From an uncultured Bifidobacterium sp. (GTDB lineage: Bacteria > Actinomycetota > Actinomycetes > Actinomycetales > Bifidobacteriaceae): a stretch of DNA of 29,988 nt. Every line of letters begins with the position of its first letter. Within the stretch, counting starts at the first letter, position 1. The DNA lies in contig CALNAE010000294.1 in NCBI GenBank assembly GCA_937874315.1, forward strand, positions 1 through 29,988, written 5' to 3'. The notes beneath the pieces were generated by a model. It ran no database searches and was not told the origin of the DNA. It saw only the letters and a program-made list of their open reading frames with translations. This document shows, piece by piece, positions 16,642 through 23,615 of this stretch. Position numbers and translations under genes: made by a program.

Positions 16642-18096
16642 TTATGAATGTTGGCGTCGTGTGAACATGCCGGTCAGATCGGGCAGCAGCGCCACGAAGA
16701 GTGCAACCGCCAGCGCCCCCGTCAGCGCATCCGCTACCGGCTGACTGGCGATGACGCCTTGATATCCGTAAGCACGGCTCGTGATCGCCAACGCGATCCA
16801 TAGGAAGAACCCCTGTCTGCCCGCCGACAGCAGAAAGGCGCCGACGACCTTGCCCGTCGATTGGAAGGTGACGGTCACCAGCATGATGACGGCAACCACG
16901 GCAGTGGTGATCACCTGCATGCGTAGCATCTCCGCTCCTTCGACGATAATCGTCGGGTTATTGATGAACAGCCTCATGAGCGCGTGCGCCGGCACTGCCA
17001 GTGCCATACTCATGATCACGGCCAGAGTGACTTCGAAGATCAATGCGAAGCGGAGAATCTCGCGGAGCCGCATGACGTTGCCTGAACCATAATTGTATCC
17101 GATCAGAGGTTGGGCTCCGAAGGAGAATCCGACAAGCACCAGCACCGCGATCATGGTGAGTTTCAGCGCGATGCCCATTGCGGCCACGGCATCGGTGCCA
17201 TAGGAGAGCAGATAATGATTCACCATGATGATGCCAAGGCTTTGCATGATGTTGGTGATCGATGATGGAATGCCGATGGCCACGACGTTTCCGGCTTCGG
17301 CCAGCAGGCGATGATGCGGTCCGGACGGCGTGACGGCATCGCGCGTAGCGTCATCCGTGGCCGTTGCCCCGTCACGTGCCGCTGCCGTCGTGTGACGCGT
17401 GTTGCACGCTGCGAACAACAGCCGCGGATCCAATGACAGGTTATGACTGCGCCGCAGCAGGAACCAGATGTAGTAGCCGCTGGCAATGACGTTTGACAAG
17501 GCGGTCGCCATCGCCGACCCGGCGGCGCCCAGCCCAAGAACGGAAATGAAAACAGGGTTGAGCACGATGTTGATGACCGACCCCGCGAGCTGTCCTATCA
17601 TCGACGGGATGACGAAGCCTTCGGCGCGCAGCAGGTTCGAGGGAACGATCGAGAATATGATGCACGGGCTTGCGATGATGATCCAGAAATAGTACTGCCC
17701 GGCGTATTCGAAGGTTTTCCCGTTCGCTCCCAACAGGTGTAGGAGGGGCGCCTGCAGCACGAGGCCGGCGACGGCGACGATGAGGCCAAGTGCCAGTGCC
17801 CCGTAGAAACACATGAGGCTCACGATCCGGGCGTCGTGGAATCGATGTTGTCCAAACAACCGCGATATGACGGAGCTGCCACCCAATCCGAAGATATCGC
17901 CCAAGGCGATCATCATGGTGAACACGGGCGCGGCCAGCGAAACGCCCGCAACGATGTCCGGATTGCCGGTATGCCCGATGAAGAACGTATCCACGGTGTT
18001 ATAGACGAGCGTGACGATCATCGAAAGCACCACCGGAAGAGCCATGGAAAAATAGGCTTTTGGCACAGGTGCCTTCTCAAATAGTTCGGTATCCAT
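16642..18096 (-). CDS. MATE family multidrug/toxin efflux transporter
   Basis: A 484-residue polytopic protein of the MATE family, which exports cationic drugs or other small molecules against H+ or Na+. Twelve hydrophobic spans are inferred. The N-terminal repeat has KAYFSMALPVVLSMIVTLVYNTVDTFFIGH and GSSVISRLFGQ; the second half contains a matching GIPSSITNIMQSLG and FGAQPLIGYNYGSGN. An unusually long polar loop of about 45 residues (HNLSL...SGPHHR) separates the halves. AGAGGA lies seven bases before the ATG. It is divergent from a 67-aa orphan gene, sharing a 226-base intergenic region. The substrate is unknown. Confidence 0.93.
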   Translation of the reverse strand: MDTELFEKAPVPKAYFSMALPVVLSMIVTLVYNTVDTFFIGHTGNPDIVAGVSLAAPVFTMMIALGDIFGLGGSSVISRLFGQHRFHDARIVSLMCFYGALALGLIVAVAGLVLQAPLLHLLGANGKTFEYAGQYYFWIIIASPCIIFSIVPSNLLRAEGFVIPSMIGQLAGSVINIVLNPVFISVLGLGAAGSAMATALSNVIASGYYIWFLLRRSHNLSLDPRLLFAACNTRHTTAAARDGATATDDATRDAVTPSGPHHRLLAEAGNVVAIGIPSSITNIMQSLGIIMVNHYLLSYGTDAVAAMGIALKLTMIAVLVLVGFSFGAQPLIGYNYGSGNVMRLREILRFALIFEVTLAVIMSMALAVPAHALMRLFINNPTIIVEGAEMLRMQVITTAVVAVIMLVTVTFQSTGKVVGAFLLSAGRQGFFLWIALAITSRAYGYQGVIASQPVADALTGALAVALFVALLPDLTGMFTRRQHS

Positions 18097-18277
18097 GAAT
18101 CGTTCCTCTATCGTGATATGTATGCGCGGCGGGCTGTTTCACCCGGGCCAACCCCATACTTAACCATGTCTGCGCCGACATTCGACACGCCGAAGCATGC
18201 CGGGCAAGCGGCGCCACAGACCATTGCCGGTTGATTTTACTTCTTGGCCGGTGTGGATTACACCTATCGCGTAGAGG

Positions 18278-18315
18278 CCGAATCCGTTTGGACGATTCGG
18301 AAACCTTGATCAAGG
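18278..18315. promoter_or_regulatory. tandem inverted repeats in the leader of the 67-aa ORF
   Basis: CCGAATC (18278-18284) and GATTCGG (18294-18300) form a perfect 7-bp stem. Four bases on, CCTTGATCAAGG (18304-18315) is a perfect 12-bp palindrome whose right half contributes most of the AAGGAG ribosome site (18312-18317). Repression by a dimeric protein at the DNA level or ribosome-site masking are both possible. Confidence 0.55.
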
Positions 18316-18322
18316 AGTACTC

Positions 18323-18526
18323 ATGGATGAGAATACGATGACGAAACAACTGACCGACGCCGAGACCATAGATCAGCTGCTGAATATTTTGAAATCGGCG
18401 GGCAAGACGCTGAGCTACGAGCAGGCGGATCGCCTGTTCGGTGAAATCAACCAGACGAAATGCGACGCCGCCGAGTTGAGTGGAGACACCTCCGAAAAGG
18501 TGATCAAGGCGTTCTTCGCCAAGTGA
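18323..18526 (+). CDS. hypothetical small helical protein, 67 aa
   Basis: I do not recognise this gene. It has a near-ideal ribosome site, AAGGAG, five bases before ATG 18323, which makes it credible. The product is 67 aa, charged, probably all-helical: TIDQLLNILKSAGKTLS...QADRLFGEIN reads as two amphipathic helices, followed by one cysteine (TKCDAAEL) and a basic end (SEKVIKAFFAK). No signal peptide, membrane span or Gly-Gly cleavage site is seen. The layout loosely recalls Nif11-like leader peptides without a core peptide, but that is only a resemblance. It is divergent from the MATE exporter and convergent with sod. A 183-aa open frame on the opposite strand has no ribosome site and is rejected. 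Confidence 0.7.
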   Translation: MDENTMTKQLTDAETIDQLLNILKSAGKTLSYEQADRLFGEINQTKCDAAELSGDTSEKVIKAFFAK

Positions 18527-18664
18527 GGCGACGGATGTGAGGCGACGGGCGTCATACACACGAAGAATTCGGCCGATGCCGTGGTCTTGCGTTCCCGGTT
18601 CGGTTCCCGGATTCGACGGCATCGTCATCGGCCTTCGGCGTTCAACCTTCTCTACGACCTATAC

Positions 18665-18706
18665 GACTGTGCCCGGCATCGATATCGTTCGGCGCCGGGC
18701 ACAGTC
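18665..18706. terminator. 13-bp inverted repeat, probable bidirectional terminator
   Basis: Arms 18665-18677 and 18694-18706 are perfect reverse complements (GACTGTGCCCGGC and its complement) around a 16-base loop; an ATACGA/TCGTAT extension pairs after a 2-base bulge. It lies 26 bases past the sod stop and 138 past the 67-aa ORF, between convergent genes. No U-tract is seen on either strand. The rest of 18527-18731 shows no gene. Confidence 0.65.
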
Positions 18707-18731
18707 TCGTATATCAGTCGTATAACATCTG

Positions 18732-19331
18732 TTACGCTGTCACCTTCGCAAATCTATCGCTGACATCCTGCCAGTTGACGACATGCCAGAAAGCCCTGAC
18801 GTAATCGGCACGGACGTTCTGATAATCGAGGTAGTAGGCATGCTCCCAGACGTCCAGCTGCAACAGCGGCGTCACACCGGCCGGCACATTGCCCTGCTGG
18901 TCGAAGAGCTGGAAGACGACCGGGCGGGCGGCTATCTGATCCCAAGCGAGCATCGCCCAGCCGGAGCCCTGAACGCCCAGTGCGGTCGCGGTGAAATGAG
19001 CCGTGAATTTGTCGAAGGAACCGAAGTACTCATCTATGGCCGCCGCTAGCTCTCCTTCGGGCTTGCCGCCGCCATCCGGGGACATGTTCTTCCAGAAGAC
19101 GCTGTGGTTGATATGGCCACCGAGATTGAACGCGAGGTCCTTCTCAAGTTTGTTGACATTGGCGAAATCACCCTTGTCGCGGGCCTCTTGCAATTGCTCG
19201 AGCGCGGTGTTCGCGCCGGTGACATAGGCCTGATGATGTTTGTCATGGTGAAGCTGCATGGTGCGTCCCGAGATATACGGCTCCAACGCGGAGTAGTCAT
19301 AGGGAAGGTCGGGAAGGGTATAGATGGGCAT
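18732..19331 (-). CDS. sodA: superoxide dismutase, Mn/Fe family, Mn-type signature
   Basis: Converts superoxide to oxygen and hydrogen peroxide in the cytosol. The 199-aa protein starts MPIYTLPDLPYDYSALEP. The four metal ligands are present: H28 (QLHHDKHH), H76 (GGHINHSVFW), D160 and H164 (LDVWEHAYYLDYQN). The residue hydrogen-bonding the metal-bound solvent is Gln145 (LFDQQGNVP); mycobacterial Fe enzymes have His here, and Gln suggests Mn or dual use. ATG 19331 follows AAGGA by six bases; the in-frame start at 19346 adds five residues. The gene is monocistronic with its own hairpin downstream. Most gut bifidobacteria are described as lacking SOD. Confidence 0.95.
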   Translation of the reverse strand: MPIYTLPDLPYDYSALEPYISGRTMQLHHDKHHQAYVTGANTALEQLQEARDKGDFANVNKLEKDLAFNLGGHINHSVFWKNMSPDGGGKPEGELAAAIDEYFGSFDKFTAHFTATALGVQGSGWAMLAWDQIAARPVVFQLFDQQGNVPAGVTPLLQLDVWEHAYYLDYQNVRADYVRAFWHVVNWQDVSDRFAKVTA

Positions 19332-19346
19332 GTCGTGTCCTTTCAA

Positions 19347-19672
19347 CGAAACGGTGTCGAATTGTGTGACCTTGCCTCGTCAGCGTATCATCGGGCGGAC
19401 GTCCTGCGCGAGGGCTCGCGCTGGAATTCAGCTGTGGGCACCGTGCGTGCAGCCATGATCAAGAGCAGATCGGATGACTTGTCCGTGAACACCCTGATTG
19501 AACCCTGAATCTTCCCCTACTGCTCTGCTGCGTTCGGAACGGTGTGTTCGAGGAAGTTGGATCGAAAACGGGGGCAAACAGCCAAACAGTGAGCCGGTGC
19601 AACGTAGGATGGACGAAACCGTTGAAGACATTACATTAAGGAAATTCACTAACGACATTCGATGTCAAGAGT
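19347..19672. other. intergenic region between sod and the tRNA cluster
   Basis: About 330 bases with no protein gene I can support. It should contain the sod promoter (minus strand) and the end of the tRNA transcript. A symmetric site is present at 19406-19421, and a weak 5-bp stem (19654-19658 with 19662-19666) just past tRNA-Val(CAC) may be the tRNA transcript end. Confidence 0.6.
19406..19421. promoter_or_regulatory. palindrome upstream of sod
   Basis: GCGCGAGGGCTCGCGC has 7-base arms around a 2-base centre, 74 bases before the sod start codon, in the likely promoter region. It could be an operator or a chance GC-rich palindrome. No known redox-regulator consensus is recognised. Confidence 0.3.
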
Positions 19673-19744
19673 GGGTGATGTAGGAATCGAACCTACGACC
19701 CCTTCCGTGTGAAGGAAGTGCGCTAGCCGCTGCGCCAATCACCC
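19673..19744 (-). tRNA. tRNA-Val (anticodon CAC)
   Basis: A 72-base cloverleaf: acceptor GGGTGAT/ATCACCC, D-stem GCGC, anticodon stem CTTCC/GGAAG with loop TTCACAC (anticodon CAC), and T-arm GTAGG-TTCGATT-CCTAC. The 3' CCA is not encoded. Last gene of the four-tRNA cluster; it reads GUG codons. Confidence 0.96.
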
Positions 19745-19779
19745 AAGTACTTCAGGTAAGCCGGCGAACCGACTCAGGT

Positions 19780-19850
19780 GGGCGATACAAGATTCGAACT
19801 TGTGACCCCTTCCGTGTCAGGGAAGTGCGCTACCTCTGCGCCAACCGCCC
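19780..19850 (-). tRNA. tRNA-Val (anticodon GAC)
   Basis: A 71-base cloverleaf with acceptor GGGCGGT/ATCGCCC (one G-U pair), anticodon stem CTTCC/GGAAG with loop CTGACAC (anticodon GAC), and T-arm ACAAG-TTCGAAT-CTTGT. No encoded CCA. It reads GUC/GUU and shares its anticodon stem and flanks with the neighbouring Val(CAC) gene, suggesting an old duplication. Confidence 0.96.
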
Positions 19851-19892
19851 GGGTCATGCCTGCCGCTGTGATACTACATGCACACGGCAAGA

Positions 19893-19962
19893 GGTGGGTA
19901 CGAGAGTCGAACTCGTCTATACGGCTTTGCAGGCCGCTGCCTAACCGATTGGCTAACCCACC
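19893..19962 (-). tRNA. tRNA-Cys (anticodon GCA)
   Basis: A 70-base cloverleaf: acceptor GGTGGGT/ACCCACC, D-stem GCC/GGC, anticodon stem GCGGC/GCCGT (final G-U) with loop CTGCAAA (anticodon GCA), and T-arm ACGAG-TTCGACT-CTCGT. No encoded CCA. Confidence 0.96.
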
Positions 19963-19991
19963 GCTAGGTCGTCAACTCTTTCGGACCTCGA

Positions 19992-20063
19992 GCGGACAAC
20001 GGGACTTGAACCCGCGGTCTCGACCTTGGCAAGGTCGCGCTTTACCAACTAAGCTATGTCCGC
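19992..20063 (-). tRNA. tRNA-Gly (anticodon GCC)
   Basis: A 72-base cloverleaf: acceptor GCGGACA/TGTCCGC, anticodon stem CGACC/GGTCG with loop TTGCCAA (anticodon GCC), and T-arm GCGGG-TTCAAGT-CCCGT. No encoded CCA. First gene of the cluster, about 36 bases from the predicted transcription start. Confidence 0.96.
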
Positions 20064-20105
20064 ACTGCTCTCCGGTGGAAACCCTCCGCCGAAGCACGAG
20101 TAACC

Positions 20106-20133
20106 ACTATAACGACATCAGTGAAATTTGCAA
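20106..20133 (-). promoter_or_regulatory. promoter of the Gly-Cys-Val-Val tRNA cluster
   Basis: On the minus strand TTGCAA (20128-20133) and TATAGT (20106-20111) are separated by 16 bases (17 if TTTGCA is taken), a good match to vegetative sigma consensus. Transcription would start near 20099 and run through all four tRNA genes, which have no other promoter of similar quality between them. Confidence 0.65.
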
Positions 20134-20263
20134 ACCATAGCGTGTCGCCTGCGTGTTGCGGGGCGTGAGCGGCGAGTCGTTGCTCGAACGAAGACGATCG
20201 CTTCCCGGTCCTGCACCCATTCACTTATGGCATAAGAGCCGCGGACTTTCCTACCCCGCCAGT

Positions 20264-20269
20264 TACATT
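20264..20269 (+). promoter_or_regulatory. candidate -10 element giving a leaderless PAC2 transcript
   Basis: TACATT ends seven bases before ATG 20277, so the predicted transcription start falls on or beside the start codon. No good SD precedes the ATG. Leaderless mRNAs are common in actinobacteria. The -35 region is poor, so confidence is limited. Confidence 0.35.
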
Positions 20270-20276
20270 AGAAGAC

Positions 20277-21110
20277 ATGAGTCAAGAGGCGAAACCAGAC
20301 AGCACTGCGATGATCTGCGCGTTCGAGGGATGGAACGACGCGGGACAGGCGGCAACGAACGTCATCCATCATCTTGTTTCGCGCTACGAGGGTCGCGAGG
20401 TTCGCCACATCCGTTGCGATGGCTACTACGATTACCAGACGGTTCGCCCCATGTCCTGTTCCGTGACGGGACGACGTAAGATTCTGTGGCCGCAGACGAC
20501 GTTCTACGACATCGGCATCACCCCGCAGACACACGTGTTCGCGCAGATAGCGCCGGAACCCAATTATCGGTGGATCGATTATTGTCGGCAAAGCCTGCAC
20601 ATCGCCGAGGAATTCGACGTCGATCACATCGTCACGATGGGTTCGATGTTCGCCGATTGCCCGCATACCCGGCCGTTGCCGTTGGATGAGTCGGATCGTC
20701 ACTGTCGGTGCGATATGGACCGTGAATACAACGGTCCGGTGGGCATTCCCACCATCCTAGATTCCATGGCATGTGAGGACGGCTGGGATGCCACGACGTT
20801 ATGGGCATCGGTTCCCCAATACCTCGGAGGGGACGAATGCGCTCAGGCGACGCTGCAGTTGCTGGAGCGTCTTTCGAATATCCTCGAGGTTGAGTTGGAT
20901 TACGGCGATCTGCCGGATAAGGCGCGTCAATGGAAGGCTCAGGCCTCGGTATTGACACGATGCAACGATGATCTGGCCGAATACGTGCACAATCTCGAGC
21001 GTGATTACGATCTGGCGAAAACGGCGCGCGAGGTGGCCGATCTGGGTAAGCCGCAGGCAGAACAGCTGGTGCGTGAAACCGAGGAATATCTATCTCATAT
21101 GGGCAAGTAA
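20277..21110 (+). CDS. PAC2 family protein
   Basis: A 277-aa soluble protein of the PAC2 family, related to the eukaryotic proteasome-assembly chaperone 2 and widespread in actinobacteria, where the function is largely open. The N-terminus AMICAFEGWNDAGQAATNVIHHL, then YYDYQTVRP, and the mid-protein VTMGSMFADCPHTRP and GPVGIPTILDSMACEDGWDATTLWASVPQYL segments are typical. The C-terminal 60 residues are charged and probably coiled-coil (HNLERDYDLAKTAREVADL). The ATG lacks an SD and may be leaderless. It is alone on the plus strand between the tRNA cluster and uppP. Confidence 0.9.
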   Translation: MSQEAKPDSTAMICAFEGWNDAGQAATNVIHHLVSRYEGREVRHIRCDGYYDYQTVRPMSCSVTGRRKILWPQTTFYDIGITPQTHVFAQIAPEPNYRWIDYCRQSLHIAEEFDVDHIVTMGSMFADCPHTRPLPLDESDRHCRCDMDREYNGPVGIPTILDSMACEDGWDATTLWASVPQYLGGDECAQATLQLLERLSNILEVELDYGDLPDKARQWKAQASVLTRCNDDLAEYVHNLERDYDLAKTAREVADLGKPQAEQLVRETEEYLSHMGK

Positions 21111-21253
21111 CCGCAGGGTGTTATTCGGCCGGATATTCCCCCAGCGGACTCCCCCCGTATTTCTGTATGTGAGTTCCCTCATACGACGTCGCTGCGTATC
21201 CCTTGCGCGCCTGAGGATATGGAGGATATGCACGCAAGCGACGGTGACGTGCG

Positions 21254-21312
21254 AGACGACCGGGATGCGCGATACGCCGGTCCCGCCGTCGTCTCGTGCA
21301 TCCCGGTCGTCT
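21254..21312. terminator. 15-bp perfect inverted repeat with a competing alternative stem
   Basis: Arms 21254-21268 and 21298-21312 are perfect complements (left arm AGACGACCGGGATGC) around a 29-base loop. The left arm can instead pair, as CGAGACGAC (21252-21260), with GTCGTCTCG at 21288-21296. The two structures exclude each other. No U-tract follows, so it may be a tail-less terminator, an RNA switch-like element or part of a small RNA. Confidence 0.5.
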
Positions 21313-21408
21313 GCAGGATTCGAGAGTTTCCGGAAGGTTTTACGGGTTTACGGTGCCTTGTGATCAATGAGACTGAGATTTGACATAGAGAGCCTCGAGA
21401 TAGCAAAG

Positions 21409-21449
21409 CCCTCTGGATCCGAATCATCGAGGGAACGGACTCCAGAAGG
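21409..21449 (-). terminator. candidate uppP terminator
   Basis: On the minus strand CCTTCTGGA (21441-21449) pairs with TCCAGAGGG (21409-21417), with one G-U pair, and four further pairs form after a bulge. It lies about 60 bases past the uppP stop and is followed by CTTTGCTATC rather than a clean U-tract. Confidence 0.4.
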
Positions 21450-21510
21450 CTCGTATGGTATCGGCGACACAGGCGTATCGGTCGATACCGGATACTGGTT
21501 TCGCGCAGGC

Positions 21511-22473
21511 CTAAGCCGCGGCGGCGACACTCACCGCCGGCAATACGCCGCTGATCAGCAGCAGCGCGACGATTATCGCCAAGGCTATGCGGTAGATGGC
21601 GAAAGCGCGATATGAATACGTCGACACGAACTTCAAGAAGCCGATGATCACGATGTAGCCAAGGAAGAAGCACACGATGGTGGCGGCGATGGTGGCGCCC
21701 CAGCCGGGAAACATCACATCGGTCTTATAGTTTTTCACGGCGTCGATCGCTTCGAACAGACCGGCCCCAATCACCGCTGGAATGGCCATCAGGAAGCTCA
21801 CTCGCACGGCGTCCTCGCGTTTGTAGCCCATAACACGCCCGAAGGTGATGGTGCCGCCCGAGCGCGATACGCCGGGGATCAGGGCAAGCATCTGGCCGAT
21901 GCCGAAGAGCAACGCTTCCTTCGCGTTCATGTCCTCGATCGATTTGACCTGTCTGGACCGCGCATCCGCTATCCACAGCAGAATGCCGAAAACCAACAGC
22001 ACCGTGACGGTGATCCACAGATTGCGCAAGGTCGTTTCGATGACATGTTTGAACAGCACTCCGGCCACGACGATCGGAATCGTGCCGATAATGATGTACC
22101 AGCCAAGGAGCGCGTCCCTGTCGTCCGCGCCCATGCGATGATGCCAGTCGGAACCGTTCTTGCCGAAGAGGCAGGTGAACCAGTGCGACAGAATTCGGGC
22201 GATGTCATGGCGGAAGTAGAGAATAACCGCCAGTTCGGTGCCGATCTGAATGATTGCGGTGAACGCCGCACCGGGATCCGAGCCCAGCATCAAATCGCCG
22301 ATAATCCGGATATGGGCGCTTGATGAGACCGGAAGGTATTCCGTCAACGCCTGTACGACGCCCAGAATAACCGCCTGGATGAAGTTCATAGGTTTGGCCA
22401 CGGCAGTCGCAGCCGTGGAATGCACGGCTATTGTCTGCGCCGCAACGGGAAATGCGGTTTGAACGAAGTTCAT
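21511..22473 (-). CDS. uppP: undecaprenyl-diphosphatase (BacA type)
   Basis: Membrane phosphatase that recycles undecaprenyl pyrophosphate for cell-wall synthesis; extra copies give bacitracin resistance. Motifs: QALTEYLPVSSSAHIRI (about 42-56) and PGVSRSGGT (about 200-208), the two catalytic consensus regions, in a protein with about eight spans. From ATG 22473, which follows AAAGGG by about five bases, the protein is 320 aa. The conserved family start would be MNFIQAVILG, 28 residues further in at 22389, but no SD precedes that ATG. The extra Ala/Thr/Val-rich segment is unusual. ATG 22515 is a less likely alternative. Confidence 0.94.
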   Translation of the reverse strand: MNFVQTAFPVAAQTIAVHSTAATAVAKPMNFIQAVILGVVQALTEYLPVSSSAHIRIIGDLMLGSDPGAAFTAIIQIGTELAVILYFRHDIARILSHWFTCLFGKNGSDWHHRMGADDRDALLGWYIIIGTIPIVVAGVLFKHVIETTLRNLWITVTVLLVFGILLWIADARSRQVKSIEDMNAKEALLFGIGQMLALIPGVSRSGGTITFGRVMGYKREDAVRVSFLMAIPAVIGAGLFEAIDAVKNYKTDVMFPGWGATIAATIVCFFLGYIVIIGFLKFVSTYSYRAFAIYRIALAIIVALLLISGVLPAVSVAAAA

Positions 22474-22719
22474 AATATCCCTTTTGCTCTCGAATAGAAG
22501 GCTACATGTTTGCATTGAGCCGTCATCACGGTACTCGCACGCTCATATTACATCGCGATCGTCGATGATGATTGTCGCACAGCCCACACACAATGAAAAC
22601 GGATATTTCAGGTCGCGTCTTCATCGATTGGTGAACCGTCTGTGTGCCCTGACGACGATGGGCTTCAGCGGACGGAGGAATCAAGGAACGTCACGGCCAA
22701 TCTGGACAGGGAGGCAGTT

Positions 22720-23508
22720 ATGAATCGGTATCGCAAGAGCCGCGCGTTTGCACCGGAAGGATTCTTTGAGTGCGAGGGGCGCGGACTTCAATGGCTCGGT
22801 GAGGCGCAACGATCGGGTGGCCCGCGCGTCGTCGACGTCTATGACTGGGGCAAGGACCGGTTGGATATCGAACGGGTGGAGCCGGCCTCCCCCACTCCTA
22901 AGGCCGCATATGACTTCGGCGCCGCGCTGGCGCATTTGCATGATGCCGGGGCCGACCACTTCGGTTCCGCGCCGCGCGGGTACACCGGCACCTGCTATTT
23001 CGGGCCGTTGCAGGATCCCGTGCCGATGGATACAGGGTCCTGGGAAGACGCGGCGAGTTATCTGGCCGAAGGCCGGCTGCTTCCCATGGTGCGAATGGGC
23101 ATCGAACGTGGCTCGCTGAACCAGAGCGACCTCGACCTCACCGGGCGCGTGATCGATCGACTGCCCGACTTGCTCGGCCGTGCGGCAGACGACATGCCGG
23201 CGCGTGTGCATGGTGACCTGTGGAGCGGGAACGTCATGTGGACCGCCGATCGGGGATATGACGAGGCGGTGCTGATCGATCCCGCCGCCCATGGTGGACA
23301 TCGCGAGGAGGACCTGGCGATGCTGCATCTGTTCGGCATGTCGTACCTCGCCGAGATCATGGATGGCTACCAGTCGGTGCACGCGCTGAAGACGGGGTAT
23401 CAAGACCGTATTACGCTGTGGCAGCTGTACCCAATCGCGGGCCATTGCGTGTTCTTCGGCGGCGGATATGTCAGCGAGTACCGTGCGATGTGCCGCTCAT
23501 TGCTCTGA
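22720..23508 (+). CDS. fructosamine kinase family protein
   Basis: A small-molecule kinase of the fructosamine-3-kinase/aminoglycoside phosphotransferase fold. Fructosamine kinases phosphorylate ketoamines of glycated amines or proteins so that they decompose; the exact substrate here is unknown. The catalytic loop HGDLWSGN (164-171) and the metal-binding LIDPAAHGGHREEDLAM (about 185-201) match the family, as does GYTGTCYFGPLQDP. GGGAGG lies five bases before ATG 22720, which fixes the start; the open frame extends 78 bases upstream without a better site. It is 262 aa, at the short end, lacking part of the usual N-terminal glycine-rich region. Confidence 0.88.
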   Translation: MNRYRKSRAFAPEGFFECEGRGLQWLGEAQRSGGPRVVDVYDWGKDRLDIERVEPASPTPKAAYDFGAALAHLHDAGADHFGSAPRGYTGTCYFGPLQDPVPMDTGSWEDAASYLAEGRLLPMVRMGIERGSLNQSDLDLTGRVIDRLPDLLGRAADDMPARVHGDLWSGNVMWTADRGYDEAVLIDPAAHGGHREEDLAMLHLFGMSYLAEIMDGYQSVHALKTGYQDRITLWQLYPIAGHCVFFGGGYVSEYRAMCRSLL

Positions 23509-23532
23509 ACGACCCGGCTTGCGCGGAAATCC

Positions 23533-23565
23533 GTCACCCGGTCGGATCGTCGGCGACCGGGTGAC
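23533..23565. terminator. 12-bp perfect hairpin between convergent genes
   Basis: Arms 23533-23544 and 23554-23565 (GTCACCCGGTCG and its complement) are perfect complements around a 9-base loop, 24 bases past the fructosamine-kinase-like gene and 50 past the dnaJ stop. No U-tract on either strand. The position between convergent stop codons supports a bidirectional terminator. Confidence 0.7.
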
Positions 23566-23615
23566 AAGCACGACGGTACTTACGACGGTGTTGGGGATCC
23601 GACCGGGCGTGTGTT

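Larger units (their letters stand above)
21111..21510. other. hairpin-rich convergent intergenic region (PAC2-uppP)
   Basis: Four hundred bases with no credible protein gene. It holds at least three sizeable inverted repeats: 21187-21243 (7 bp, extended by GCGT/ACGC after a bulge), 21254-21312 (15 bp perfect) and 21409-21449 (9 bp with one G-U pair, extended after a bulge). GTATCG/CGATAC repeats cluster near the uppP stop. Terminators for two convergent genes would explain one or two of these, but not obviously all. Confidence 0.7.

Noticed and set aside
18077..18628. 183-codon minus-strand frame opposite the 67-aa ORF
   Set aside because: No ribosome site, runs into the MATE start, and the plus-strand ORF has a near-ideal AAGGAG.
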